Made by a program: the position numbers and the translations under genes. A stretch of DNA of 64,000 nt from Neobacillus bataviensis (GTDB lineage Bacteria; Bacillota; Bacilli; Bacillales_B; DSM-18226): positions 434,001 to 498,000 of the forward strand of contig NZ_JAHXYW010000002.1 of assembly GCF_019969725.1 (NCBI RefSeq), in the 5' to 3' direction. Shown here piece after piece: positions 55,267 to 63,951 of this stretch. Under the pieces are notes generated by a model that was not told where the DNA came from, made no database searches, and worked only from the letters and a program-made list of their open reading frames with translations. Position 1 is the first letter of the stretch; each line of letters begins with the position of its first letter.

Positions 55267-55297
55267 TATAATAAAGATAGTTTGTGCAACCGTTTTC
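55267..55297 (+). promoter_or_regulatory. -10 and operator of the MalR-like gene
   Basis: TATAAT (55267-55272) is followed by TTGTGCAACCGTTTTCTT (55282-55299), related to the operators at 55065. Its position in the leader fits autoregulation. No good -35 was found. Confidence 0.55.
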
Positions 55298-55318
55298 TTA
55301 ATGGAGAGGAGGGAAGAA

Positions 55319-56356
55319 ATGTCCGTTACTATTAAGGATGTGGCAAAGCTTGCAGAGGTCGCTCCATCCACTGTTTCAAGAGTAATTGCCAATAATTCAA
55401 GAATTAGTGAAGAAACGAAACGTAAGGTTAAAAAGGCAATGAAACAGCTAGGGTATCATCCTAACCAAAATGCCAGAAGTCTTGCAAGTCAGTCAACACA
55501 AACAATAGGTCTTGTCTTGCCAAGCTCTGGTGATGTGGTGTTTCAGAATCCTTTTTTTTCAATGGTGTTACAGGGAATCAGTGAAGGATCCCATAAAAAT
55601 AAATATGCCATGCATTTGACGTCTGGAAAATCAGACGCGGAAATATTTGAGGCAGTTGTCCGCATGGTTCAAGGAAAACGAGTAGATGGCATTATTCTTC
55701 TTAATTCCAAGGTGGAGGATAAAGTCATCTCGTACTTAAGAGAAATGGTATTTCCTTTTGTCGTTATTGGAAAACCTTTTAAGGATGCGGAAGAAATCAC
55801 ACATGTTGATAATGATAATGTACGAGCAATGAGAGAAACTACTGAATACTTAATAGACTATGGGCATCGAAAAATCGCTTTTATTGGAGGAAGTCTAGAA
55901 CTAATGGTCACTGTTGACCGTTTGGATGGGTATAAGCAGGCTTTAAATAACGCAAACATTCCCATTAAAAATGAATATATCCTTCATGGGGAATTCCTGC
56001 GCGAGGGCGGTCAAGAAGCGGTGAGTGAGTTAATGGCACTTGAACAACGCCCAACTGCGCTTGTAGTTGTTGACGACCTAATGGCACTAGGCGTCCTAAG
56101 CACGTTAGATGAACTGGGGGTCAAGGTTCCGGAAGAGATTTCTGTTGTTAGCTTTAATAACGTCCTCTTATCAGAAATGTCAAAACCACCCTTAACATCA
56201 ATGGATATTAATATTTTTGATCTTGGATATCAAGCAACAAGGAGTTTAATTGAAATAATTGAAAATAGGACAGAACCAACCAAGCGCATAGTCATTCCTC
56301 ATAAATTGGTTGAACGTCAATCATGCAGCTACCAAGTTTTACCATCAGATGAATAA
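55319..56356 (+). CDS. LacI-family regulator, MalR/MdxR-like
   Basis: A 345-residue regulator with helix-turn-helix IKDVAKLAEVAPSTVSRVIANNSRI and hinge YHPNQNARSLASQST. The effector domain has the MalR-type segments PFVVIGKPF, THVDNDN and VSFNNVLLSEMSKPPLTS. The start is ATG 55319 with GGAGAGGAGGG upstream. ATG 55301 lies inside that site. It is divergent from the amylopullulanase gene and likely responds to maltodextrin. Sites with GCAAACG cores lie on both sides of its promoter. Confidence 0.88.
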   Translation: MSVTIKDVAKLAEVAPSTVSRVIANNSRISEETKRKVKKAMKQLGYHPNQNARSLASQSTQTIGLVLPSSGDVVFQNPFFSMVLQGISEGSHKNKYAMHLTSGKSDAEIFEAVVRMVQGKRVDGIILLNSKVEDKVISYLREMVFPFVVIGKPFKDAEEITHVDNDNVRAMRETTEYLIDYGHRKIAFIGGSLELMVTVDRLDGYKQALNNANIPIKNEYILHGEFLREGGQEAVSELMALEQRPTALVVVDDLMALGVLSTLDELGVKVPEEISVVSFNNVLLSEMSKPPLTSMDINIFDLGYQATRSLIEIIENRTEPTKRIVIPHKLVERQSCSYQVLPSDE

Positions 56357-56412
56357 AATGCAGATGGTTTCGAGAATCTTTAAAAGATTCCACGCTAAAC
56401 CGTCTGCTTTTC
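56357..56412 (+). terminator. Terminator of the MalR-like gene
   Basis: The outer stem GCAGATGGTTT/AAACCGTCTGC (one mismatch) encloses GAATCTTT/AAAGATTC and is followed by TTTTC. Confidence 0.75.
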
Positions 56413-56495
56413 ATATAAAAATTATTTGTTTAAAAATTATGTTTTCAACTATAAATCGTTAATCAAAGGTTATTTAGGCATCTTAATAAGAAATA

Positions 56496-57269
56496 TTATC
56501 CTTTACGTCTGTACGCACCGGGAGCGATCCCGTATTTCTTTTTAAATACCTTATGAAAATAAGGATAGCTGCCAAAACCGCAATCTAAAGCAATCTGCTC
56601 AAGTGAGATGGAAGTGTATTTCATTCGCTCCATTGCAGCAAAAAGCCGGATTTCCTGAGCGTATTCCATCATCGTTTTCCCAACGCTACTTTTAAAGAGA
56701 TGGACCGACCGTGAGACACTAAGACCGGCATACTGCGCTACATCCTCGATTTTAAAGGTGGTTGTGGCATGCTCTTCGATGTATCGCATCATCCGTGTTA
56801 CCGTGTACGGATGACTAAAGGATTGATCCGTTTCGTTAACAGCCCGTTCCAAAGATAAACACAGTGCTCGCAGTAAATAGTTGGCGAGTTCCTCGTTTTG
56901 GATTGATGCTGGTCGCCGTTTTTCGATCATGATATGGCGCCATAAAGACAACACCCTTTCATCCAGGTCAATTCGGGATACAGCTGGCTTTTCAGATCGG
57001 CTCCACCATTCGTCCACCCAGGCCCCTTCACACACTAAGTGATAGTCCCCGCTATTCTGCCCCGCTTTGACAAGCAGTTCATAATGATCTCCGGGTTTTA
57101 TTAACATCAGGTCCCCTTTTTCTATTTTCATATTTTTTCCCTTAACGACTACCTCACAGTGTCCTTCTGTTTGAAGTCGGAAAAGATACGACGGATAACC
57201 TGATTTATGTTGTGAGTGATAACCATTAATATGATACGAATAACCGCAAAAATATATATTTGTCATCAT
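56496..57269 (-). CDS. AraC-family regulator
   Basis: A 257-residue regulator with an N-terminal cupin-like sensor (KGDLMLIKPGDHYELLV) and a C-terminal double helix-turn-helix (FKIEDVAQYAGLSVSRSVHLFK, SLEQIALDCGFGSYPYFHKVFKKKYGIAPGAYR). The start may be ATG 57269 or 57266, and AAGGGG suits the second better. It is divergent from the isomerase/ThuA/oxidoreductase operon and is its likely activator. The effector is presumably a sugar or glycoside. Confidence 0.88.
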   Translation of the reverse strand: MMTNIYFCGYSYHINGYHSQHKSGYPSYLFRLQTEGHCEVVVKGKNMKIEKGDLMLIKPGDHYELLVKAGQNSGDYHLVCEGAWVDEWWSRSEKPAVSRIDLDERVLSLWRHIMIEKRRPASIQNEELANYLLRALCLSLERAVNETDQSFSHPYTVTRMMRYIEEHATTTFKIEDVAQYAGLSVSRSVHLFKSSVGKTMMEYAQEIRLFAAMERMKYTSISLEQIALDCGFGSYPYFHKVFKKKYGIAPGAYRRKG

Positions 57270-57393
57270 AAGCCCCTTCAGTCTAATAAAATAGCAAAAT
57301 AGTATATGTTTTAATTATATCATCTATGTTTATTTGCAGACACACCCGATAAGATGTAATCAAATAAGTAAGGTTTAAAAATGGGAGGTAAGG

Positions 57394-58155
57394 ATGAAAA
57401 ACATTCCAATAGCTGTACAACTGTATACATTAAGAGAAGAATGCGAAAAGGATTTTGCAGGCACTTTAAAAAAAGTGGCAGCGTTAGGCTTTCATGGTGT
57501 TGAATTTGCCGGATATGGCGGATTGACCGCAAAAGATGTAAGAGCATTAATAGATGACCTTGGTCTTCGCGCAGCAGCCAGCCATGTGCCGCTTGAACAA
57601 TTGGAAAACAATCTGTATCAAGTCATTGAAGATCAAAAAATCCTAGGCAGCAACTATCTAGTCTGCCCTTACTTAATGCCAGAACGACGCAGCAAGGAAG
57701 ATTACCAAAATCTCATATCGTTATTAAATCATGCTGGTGAAACATGCCGCCGCGAAGATATCGCTCTTTGCTATCATAATCATGATTTTGAACTAGAGCG
57801 CTTGTCCAATGGCAGAACGTACCTTGAAGCAATATTTGATAAAACTAACTCTCATAATCTGAAGGCAGAACTAGATGTGTATTGGTTGACCAAAGCAGAC
57901 GAAAAGCCAATTGAGTGGATGGAGCGTTACAAAAATCGAGTACCCCTCATTCATTTAAAAGACATGACAACAGATGGAGAGCAATTTTTTGCAGAGCTTG
58001 GAACAGGCGGGGTTGATATCGAAGCTATTCTTCAAAAAGGGGAAGAAGCAGGTGTTAAGTGGTGGGTGGTTGAGCAAGATGTAAGCCGCCGGACGCCATT
58101 TGAGAGTATTAAAATCAGCATGAATTACTTAAAATCGTTTTACAAATCTTTCTAG
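57394..58155 (+). CDS. Sugar phosphate isomerase/epimerase-like TIM-barrel protein
   Basis: A 253-residue Xyl_isomerase-like (AP endonuclease 2 fold) protein. Metal-binding residues are visible in AELDVYWLTKADEKP, HLKDM and LCYHNHDFE. RBS GGGAGGTAAGG precedes the ATG. The family includes epimerases, isomerases, inosose dehydratases and lyases acting on 3-keto-sugars, so the name is structural only. It is the first gene after the divergent AraC and is separated from ThuA by a 99-bp gap with its own promoter. Confidence 0.85.
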   Translation: MKNIPIAVQLYTLREECEKDFAGTLKKVAALGFHGVEFAGYGGLTAKDVRALIDDLGLRAAASHVPLEQLENNLYQVIEDQKILGSNYLVCPYLMPERRSKEDYQNLISLLNHAGETCRREDIALCYHNHDFELERLSNGRTYLEAIFDKTNSHNLKAELDVYWLTKADEKPIEWMERYKNRVPLIHLKDMTTDGEQFFAELGTGGVDIEAILQKGEEAGVKWWVVEQDVSRRTPFESIKISMNYLKSFYKSF

Positions 58156-58177
58156 TTCAATATATTCCACCCCAAAA

Positions 58178-58219
58178 GTCAATGTAAGCCGTTTCATTAA
58201 ATCTCATATTCTATAAAAT
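58178..58219 (+). promoter_or_regulatory. ThuA-operon promoter with the shared 20-mer
   Basis: GTCAATGTAAGCCGTTTCAT (58178-58197), 16 nt and TAAAAT (58214-58219). The arrangement is identical to 22568-22527 on the other strand in front of the ABC importer. Confidence 0.72.
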
Positions 58220-58254
58220 TGTAGGTAAAGTGAAAATAAAAGGAGATTTAGTTC

Positions 58255-58980
58255 ATGTTGAAAGTAACAATATGGAATGAAAACCGTCACGAGAAAAAAA
58301 ATCCGGTTGTAAGGGATATCTACCCAAAAGGCATCCACGGGACAATCGCTGAATTTCTTAAGACGGAAGGATTCGACACAAGAACAGCTACCCTTGATGA
58401 GCCGGAACATGGCTTAACAGATGAAATACTAGCAGACACGGATGTATTAGTTTGGTGGGGACATCTCGCTCATGGTGAAGTAAAGGATGAAATTGTGCAA
58501 AAGGTCCAGCAGCGAGTTCTTGATGGCATGGGGCTGATTGTTCTTCACTCAGGCCATTTTTCAAAAATCTTTAAGACATTAATGGGAACAAGCTGTGATT
58601 TGAAGTGGCGCGAAGCAGATGAAAAAGAACGATTATGGGTTGTAAGCCCTGCTCATCCGATTACAGAGGGAATCTCTGAATATATTGAATTGGATAAAGA
58701 AGAAATGTACGGGGAGCACTTTGATATCCCGCAGCCAGATGAGCTTATTTTTACAAGCTGGTTTGAAGGCGGGGAAGTGTTCCGCAGCGGTTGTACATTC
58801 AAGCGCGGAAATGGAAAAGTGTTTTATTTCCGGCCGGGTCATGAAACGTATCCGACCTATCATAACCCACAAATTCAGCGTGTCATCACCAATGCTGTAA
58901 AATGGGCGAAGCCCCTTAAACGTGAACGCCCGGTTTACGGAAATGCAAAACCACTTGAAGTTATTGGAGGCGTGAAATAA
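58255..58980 (+). CDS. ThuA-family protein
   Basis: A 241-residue protein of the ThuA (trehalose utilisation) family with a class-I glutamine-amidotransferase-like fold. Typical segments are [36 protein letters not shown] and [17 protein letters not shown]. In rhizobia ThuA and ThuB act on trehalose and related disaccharides through 3-keto intermediates. Here two ThuB-like Gfo/Idh/MocA oxidoreductases follow directly. RBS AAAGGAGA precedes the ATG. Its promoter carries the 20-mer shared with the ABC importer. Confidence 0.88.
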   Translation: MLKVTIWNENRHEKKNPVVRDIYPKGIHGTIAEFLKTEGFDTRTATLDEPEHGLTDEILADTDVLVWWGHLAHGEVKDEIVQKVQQRVLDGMGLIVLHSGHFSKIFKTLMGTSCDLKWREADEKERLWVVSPAHPITEGISEYIELDKEEMYGEHFDIPQPDELIFTSWFEGGEVFRSGCTFKRGNGKVFYFRPGHETYPTYHNPQIQRVITNAVKWAKPLKRERPVYGNAKPLEVIGGVK

Positions 58981-58982
58981 CA

Positions 58983-60017
58983 ATGGAAACATTAAGAGTC
59001 GGAGTAATTGGTTGCGGAAGCATTGCCCAGCATCGTCATATTCCTGAATATATAGCTAATAAAAACGTGGAGCTTGCAGCTGTTTGTGATCGTAATGAGG
59101 AACGTGCAAAGGCTGTGGCAGAAAAATACGGCGTCGTTGCATATACAAATTATGAAGAGTTACTGAAGAGCGGCAGTGTAGACGCGGTCAGTGTCTGTAC
59201 CCCTAATTATCTTCATGCTCCGATTTCGATTGCAGCATTAAATGCCGGTATACATGTGCTTTGTGAAAAACCGATGGCTACATCTCGAAAGGAAGCGGAA
59301 GACATGATTGCTGCTGCGGAAGCGAGCGGCAAAAAGCTGATGATTGCACATAATCAACGATTCGTGCCGTCTCACCGAAAAGCCCGCCAGTTAATTGAGA
59401 GCGGAGAAATCGGTAAAATTTACAGTTTCCGTACGGCATTTGGGCATGGCGGCCCTGAAGGCTGGAGTGTAGAAGGCAAAGAAGGATGGTTTTTCCAAAA
59501 AGAAAAAGCATTCGTTGGAGCGATGGGTGACTTAGGCGTTCATAAGACCGATTTATTAAGGTTCTTATTAGGCGAAGAAATAGCGGAAGTGGGTTCGTTC
59601 GTAGAAACGAGTGCTAAAGATTTCGCGGATGTTGATGATAATGCCGTGTGCGTGTTAAAAACAGAAAGCGGCATCATTGGTACTCTCGCGGCTAGCTGGG
59701 CGTATGTCAGTAAGGAGGATAATTCTACGATTATCTATGGAGAAAAAGCAATTCTTCGATTAGAGGACGATCCAACCCATTCGCTCGTTGTACAATATGC
59801 GAACGGTGAAGTGGTCAAATATGAGCTTGGAAAAATTCAGTCGAATGATGAAGGCGGCCAAAATAACTCCCATGTAATTGAAAAATTTGTAGAATCAATC
59901 ATTCAAGACATAGAGCCGCCGGTACCGGGTACAGAAGGCATGAAATCTTTAGCTGTTATTTTAGCAGCACTCGAGTCAAACGAAACAAAACAAATTGTTA
60001 GAGTGATAGAGCGATGA
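58983..60017 (+). CDS. Gfo/Idh/MocA-family oxidoreductase 1
   Basis: A 344-residue NAD(P)-dependent sugar dehydrogenase. The Rossmann start is RVGVIGCGSIAQHRHIPEY, the family motif is CEKPMA, and the catalytic Lys is in that EKP. The C-terminal alpha/beta domain carries GDLGVHKTDLLRFLLG, with the Asp and His of the usual active site. Several relatives oxidise glucosides at C3. RBS GGAGG lies ahead of the ATG and it overlaps the next gene by four bases. Confidence 0.9.
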   Translation: METLRVGVIGCGSIAQHRHIPEYIANKNVELAAVCDRNEERAKAVAEKYGVVAYTNYEELLKSGSVDAVSVCTPNYLHAPISIAALNAGIHVLCEKPMATSRKEAEDMIAAAEASGKKLMIAHNQRFVPSHRKARQLIESGEIGKIYSFRTAFGHGGPEGWSVEGKEGWFFQKEKAFVGAMGDLGVHKTDLLRFLLGEEIAEVGSFVETSAKDFADVDDNAVCVLKTESGIIGTLAASWAYVSKEDNSTIIYGEKAILRLEDDPTHSLVVQYANGEVVKYELGKIQSNDEGGQNNSHVIEKFVESIIQDIEPPVPGTEGMKSLAVILAALESNETKQIVRVIER

Positions 60018-61033
60018 ACAAGCTGCGCATTGGAATAATCGGGGTTGGCGGGATTGCCCAAGGCCGCCATATCCCGGCTTTTTTACAATTGGCTGATATT
60101 TGTGAAATTACAGCCGTAAGCGATGTAAATAGGGAACGGGCACGCGAAATCGCGGAAAAATACAATATCCCTAACGCGTATGAGGATTATCGTCAGCTAT
60201 TTTCCGAGGTCGATGCAGTTTGTATTTGTACGCCGAATAAATTTCATGCTGAGATTACCATTGCTGCCTTTGATGCCGGGGTTCATGTTCTATGTGAGAA
60301 GCCGATGGCGTTGAATGCAGACGAGTGCGAGGCTATGATTGCTGCATCTCAAAAAGCAGGAAAAGTCCTGGCGATTGCTTATCATTACCGTTTCATGAAG
60401 GAAGCCCAGGCAGCCAAAAAAGCAATGAGCGAAGTGGGGACTCCACTGGTGGCGAGAGTCCAAGCTTTAAGACGCCGTAAAGTACCGGGCTGGGGCGTTT
60501 TTATTAATAAAGAACTGCAAGGCGGCGGCAGCCTTATCGATTTCGGCTGCCATCTTCTTGATTTAGCGCTATGGCTCATGGGAAATCCGACGGAAACGGC
60601 AGTGTCAGGGACCGCGTATAACGCTTTAAGTAAGAAGCCCAATCAGGTGAACCAATGGGGGACATATGATCATGAAACGTTTAATGTCGATGATCATGTG
60701 ACCGCCTATTTGAAATTTGATAATGGAGCGTCGCTGTTATTTGAAACCTCTTGGGCAGCAAATATAAAGGACGACCTTGCGAATGTCAGCATTTCAGGTG
60801 TGGACGGAGGTCTGAACGTTTTCCCGTTTGAGCTTTACACTACAAAAAATGGAATGCTGTTAAACAGTGAAGCTTCTTGGCTTCCGGGCGAAGAAGATCC
60901 AGGTGTTCCGCAGGCGAAAAATTTTATCGATGCCTGCCTTGGTTTGGATGAGCTGATCGTAAAGCCTGAAGAGGCGCTTCAAGTGTCTCGGATTATTGAT
61001 CGAATTTATGAGAGTGGAGGTAATTCCATATGA
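60014..61033 (+). CDS. Gfo/Idh/MocA-family oxidoreductase 2
   Basis: A 339-residue paralogue with RIGIIGVGGIAQGRHIPAF, CEKPMA and GGGSLIDFGCHLLDLALWLMG. Similarity to the preceding gene is moderate, so two different redox steps (for example 3-oxidation and later reduction) are plausible. It starts within the stop of the preceding gene (ATGA) and ends with the same ATGA overlap into the next one, so the four genes 58255-61998 are one transcript. Confidence 0.9.
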   Translation: MNKLRIGIIGVGGIAQGRHIPAFLQLADICEITAVSDVNRERAREIAEKYNIPNAYEDYRQLFSEVDAVCICTPNKFHAEITIAAFDAGVHVLCEKPMALNADECEAMIAASQKAGKVLAIAYHYRFMKEAQAAKKAMSEVGTPLVARVQALRRRKVPGWGVFINKELQGGGSLIDFGCHLLDLALWLMGNPTETAVSGTAYNALSKKPNQVNQWGTYDHETFNVDDHVTAYLKFDNGASLLFETSWAANIKDDLANVSISGVDGGLNVFPFELYTTKNGMLLNSEASWLPGEEDPGVPQAKNFIDACLGLDELIVKPEEALQVSRIIDRIYESGGNSI

Positions 61034-61998
61034 AACTAGGAGTTTTTACTGTCCTATTTGCTGATAAATCCTTTGAAGAGATGTTAGATACCGTCAAAGA
61101 AGAAGGTCTTCAAGCGGTTGAAATTGGAACCGGCTGTTATCCAGGGAATAACCATTGTGATTTAGATAAATTATTAGAAAGTGAAGAAGCACGCAGGGAG
61201 TACCTTCAGATGGTTGAAGATCGTGGTCTTGTTATAAGTGCTTTCAGCTGCCATGGTAATCCGATTTCTCCTGAAAAGGAATTTGCTGCGACTTCGCATG
61301 AAACACTATTAAAAACGATTAAACTAGCTTCCTTATTGGGTGTGCCAGTTGTAAACTGTTTTTCCGGTACGGCAGGCGATCATGAAGGTGCTAAATACCC
61401 AAATTGGCCTGTTACGCCTTGGCCAAATGAAAATGGCTCTGTTTTAAAGTGGCAGTGGGAAGAAAAGCTGATTCCGTACTGGAAGGAAGTCGGTGCGTTC
61501 GCCAAGGAACATAATGTAAAAATTGGCCTAGAACTACACGGAGGATTTTTAGTTCATACACCATATACGTTATTGAAATTGCGAGCTGAAACCTGCGATG
61601 CAATTGGCGCCAATTTAGACCCAAGCCACTTGTGGTGGCAAGGAATCGACCCGGTTGCAGCAATTAAAATATTAGCGAAAGAAGGGGCCATTCACCATTT
61701 CCATGCGAAAGACACATACATTGATCAGGATAATGTGAATATGTATGGATTAACGGATATGCAGCCCTACGGGGAAGTGCGCACCCGAGCTTGGACGTTC
61801 CGTTCTGTCGGCTGCGGTCATAGTTTAAAAGATTGGTCTGACATGATGAGCGCGCTTCGTACTTATGGTTATGATTATGTGGTCAGCATCGAACACGAAG
61901 ACCCGATCATGTCCATCGATGAGGGCTTTAAGCGTGCAGTAAATAATTTAAAGACAGTTTTAATTGAGGAACCTGTTTCTAATATGTGGTGGGTGTAG
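61030..61998 (+). CDS. Sugar phosphate isomerase/epimerase-like TIM-barrel protein 2
   Basis: A 322-residue TIM-barrel protein of the Xyl_isomerase-like family, longer than the 253-residue relative at 57394. Putative metal ligands are in GLELHGGFL, NLDPSHLWWQ, HFHAKDT and VSIEHEDP. Relatives such as YcjR epimerise 3-keto-glucosides, and DgpC-type relatives cleave C-glycosides after 3-oxidation. RBS GGAGG lies ahead of the ATG that overlaps the upstream stop. It ends the operon. Confidence 0.88.
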   Translation: MKLGVFTVLFADKSFEEMLDTVKEEGLQAVEIGTGCYPGNNHCDLDKLLESEEARREYLQMVEDRGLVISAFSCHGNPISPEKEFAATSHETLLKTIKLASLLGVPVVNCFSGTAGDHEGAKYPNWPVTPWPNENGSVLKWQWEEKLIPYWKEVGAFAKEHNVKIGLELHGGFLVHTPYTLLKLRAETCDAIGANLDPSHLWWQGIDPVAAIKILAKEGAIHHFHAKDTYIDQDNVNMYGLTDMQPYGEVRTRAWTFRSVGCGHSLKDWSDMMSALRTYGYDYVVSIEHEDPIMSIDEGFKRAVNNLKTVLIEEPVSNMWWV

Positions 61999-62011
61999 AA
62001 GGATTTTTGCG

Positions 62012-62106
62012 ATTCGCCGATAAATTGGCTAAATTCGCCTATATAATGGAAAATTCGCTGATATAACCGCAGATTCGCCGATAAACCATTAAAATTCGCC
62101 GATAAA
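62012..62106. repeat. ATTCGCCGATAAA-type repeats, five copies
   Basis: ATTCGC(C/T) cores start at 62012, 62033, 62053, 62073 and 62094, giving spacings of 21, 20, 20 and 21 bp. The best copies read ATTCGCCGATAAA. The same motif occurs at 32061. No coding sense is seen. Confidence 0.8.
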
Positions 62107-62127
62107 ATTTTTCTCACTAATGTTAGG

Positions 62128-62169
62128 AAGCTTTTTAAAAGAAAACTAGTATCATTTTTTAAAAAGCTT
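62128..62169. terminator. AT-rich inverted repeat, possible terminator
   Basis: Perfect 13-bp arms AAGCTTTTTAAAA (62128-62140) and TTTTAAAAAGCTT (62157-62169) with a 16-base loop, followed by ACTTTTT. It may end the upstream operon. Confidence 0.5.
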
Positions 62170-62194
62170 ACTTTTTAAAAAAAAGAGGTGCCAA

Positions 62195-63865
62195 ATGAAC
62201 AAAAAATGGTGGAAAGAAGCCGTTGCCTATCAAGTTTATCCCCGCAGCTTCATGGATAGCAATGGCGACGGAATTGGAGACCTAAAAGGTGTTACTTCAA
62301 AATTAGACTATCTCAAAGAATTAGGAATTGACGTCATTTGGCTGTCACCGATGTACAAATCCCCAAACGATGATAATGGCTACGATATATCGGATTACCA
62401 GGACATCATGGATGAATTCGGAACGATGTCCGACTTTGACGAGCTTTTACAAGGCGTTCACCAGCGGGGAATGAAGTTAATATTAGATTTGGTCATCAAT
62501 CATACTAGCGACGAGCATCCATGGTTTATTGAATCCCGCTCATCAAAAGACAACCCAAAGCGTGATTGGTATATTTGGCGGGACGGCAAGGATGGTAAAG
62601 AACCAAACAACTGGGAATCGATTTTTAGCGGCCCCGCTTGGAAATATGATGAAGAAACCGATCAATATTTTATGCACATTTTCTCAACGCGACAGCCCGA
62701 TTTAAACTGGGAGAACCCAGACGTAAGAAAGGCACTCCATAACATGGTGAATTGGTGGCTGGATAAAGGGATCGACGGTTTCCGTGTAGATGCAATCTCT
62801 CATATTAAAAAGGAACCGGGATTCCCGGATATGCCGAACCCAGAAAACTTAGATTATGTATCATGCTTTCCATACATGATGAATGTGGACGGAATCGATG
62901 ATTTCCTCACCGAACTCGCTGAGAAAACAATAAAAAACTATGACGTTATGACAGTTGGAGAAGCCAACGGTGTCGGACTTGATGATGCAGACAAGTGGGT
63001 TGGTGAAGAAAACGGCTATTTTAATATGATTTTTCAATTTGAATTTCTAGACCTGTGGGATAAAGATGCAGACGGTTCCATCGACGTTCGTAAATTGAAA
63101 AAGGTGTTAACGAAATGGCAAAAAGGCCTGGAGGGCAGAGGCTGGAATGCCTTGTTTATCGAAAACCATGACCAGCCGCGCCGTGTATCAAGCTGGGGAA
63201 ATGACCAAGAATATTGGAAAGAAAGTACGAAAATGCTAGGGGCCCTCTATTTCCTAATGAAGGGGACACCGTTTATTTATCAGGGCCAGGAGATTGGCAT
63301 GACCAATGTCCAGTTCCCTTCCATTGAAGATTATAATGATGTTGGCATGATTAATTATTACAAGATTGAAACCGCAAAAGGCCGCTCTCATGATGAGGTC
63401 ATGAAGGTGATTTGGGAAAAAGGCCGCGACAATTCCCGTACCCCGATGCAATGGAGTTCTGGCAGCATGGGAGGATTTACAACTGGTGAAAAAACATGGC
63501 TTGGCGTGAATCCAAATTACAAGGAAATTAATGTTGCGGCACAATTAGAAGACCCTGACTCCATTCTTTCTTTTTATAAAAAGTTGGTCCGCTTAAGAAA
63601 AGAAAATCCGTTATTTGTTTACGGCACCTATGAATTATTGCTGGCTAACCATCCGAAACTGTTTGTCTATACACGTCAATTAGGAAGCCGGAAGGCGATT
63701 GTCATTAATAATTTTAGTAAAAAAGAAACCAGGTTCAAATTACCTTCTAATGTTTCCTTTTCTGCTTCTGAACTCGTCTTAAATAATTATGATGTGATGG
63801 GAGAGAAATTACGGAAAGAATTCACATTAAAGCCTTATGAAACAAGAGTATACTTATTAAAATAA
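62195..63865 (+). CDS. malL: Oligo-1,6-glucosidase/alpha-glucosidase, GH13_31
   Basis: A 556-residue cytoplasmic GH13 enzyme. The nucleophile Asp is in GFRVDAI, the acid/base Glu in VGEANGV and the third Asp in ENHDQPR. YQVYPRSFMDSNGDGIGDLKG at the start and the Val after GFRVDA(I) pattern resemble isomaltase-type MalL. It would complete breakdown of the branched oligosaccharides released by the amylopullulanase, or hydrolyse sucrose-type alpha-glucosides. RBS AGAGGTG precedes the ATG. A LacI gene begins 86 bases downstream and may control it. Confidence 0.88.
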   Translation: MNKKWWKEAVAYQVYPRSFMDSNGDGIGDLKGVTSKLDYLKELGIDVIWLSPMYKSPNDDNGYDISDYQDIMDEFGTMSDFDELLQGVHQRGMKLILDLVINHTSDEHPWFIESRSSKDNPKRDWYIWRDGKDGKEPNNWESIFSGPAWKYDEETDQYFMHIFSTRQPDLNWENPDVRKALHNMVNWWLDKGIDGFRVDAISHIKKEPGFPDMPNPENLDYVSCFPYMMNVDGIDDFLTELAEKTIKNYDVMTVGEANGVGLDDADKWVGEENGYFNMIFQFEFLDLWDKDADGSIDVRKLKKVLTKWQKGLEGRGWNALFIENHDQPRRVSSWGNDQEYWKESTKMLGALYFLMKGTPFIYQGQEIGMTNVQFPSIEDYNDVGMINYYKIETAKGRSHDEVMKVIWEKGRDNSRTPMQWSSGSMGGFTTGEKTWLGVNPNYKEINVAAQLEDPDSILSFYKKLVRLRKENPLFVYGTYELLLANHPKLFVYTRQLGSRKAIVINNFSKKETRFKLPSNVSFSASELVLNNYDVMGEKLRKEFTLKPYETRVYLLK

Positions 63866-63897
63866 AAAATGAGCCATATCGGTTCATTTTTTTTTAT
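63866..63897 (+). terminator. Terminator of the GH13 gene
   Basis: AAAATGAGCC pairs with GGTTCATTTT (one G-T), followed by a T-tract. Confidence 0.8.
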
Positions 63898-63951
63898 ATA
63901 ATAGATATTTGTGTATACTATAACTAAAACAGCAAATAATGAGGAGATTCA

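Noticed and set aside
58181..58196. Simple cre box in the shared 20-mer
   Set aside because: The central CG is replaced by CC, and identity extends beyond cre limits. A CcpA role is kept only as an alternative.
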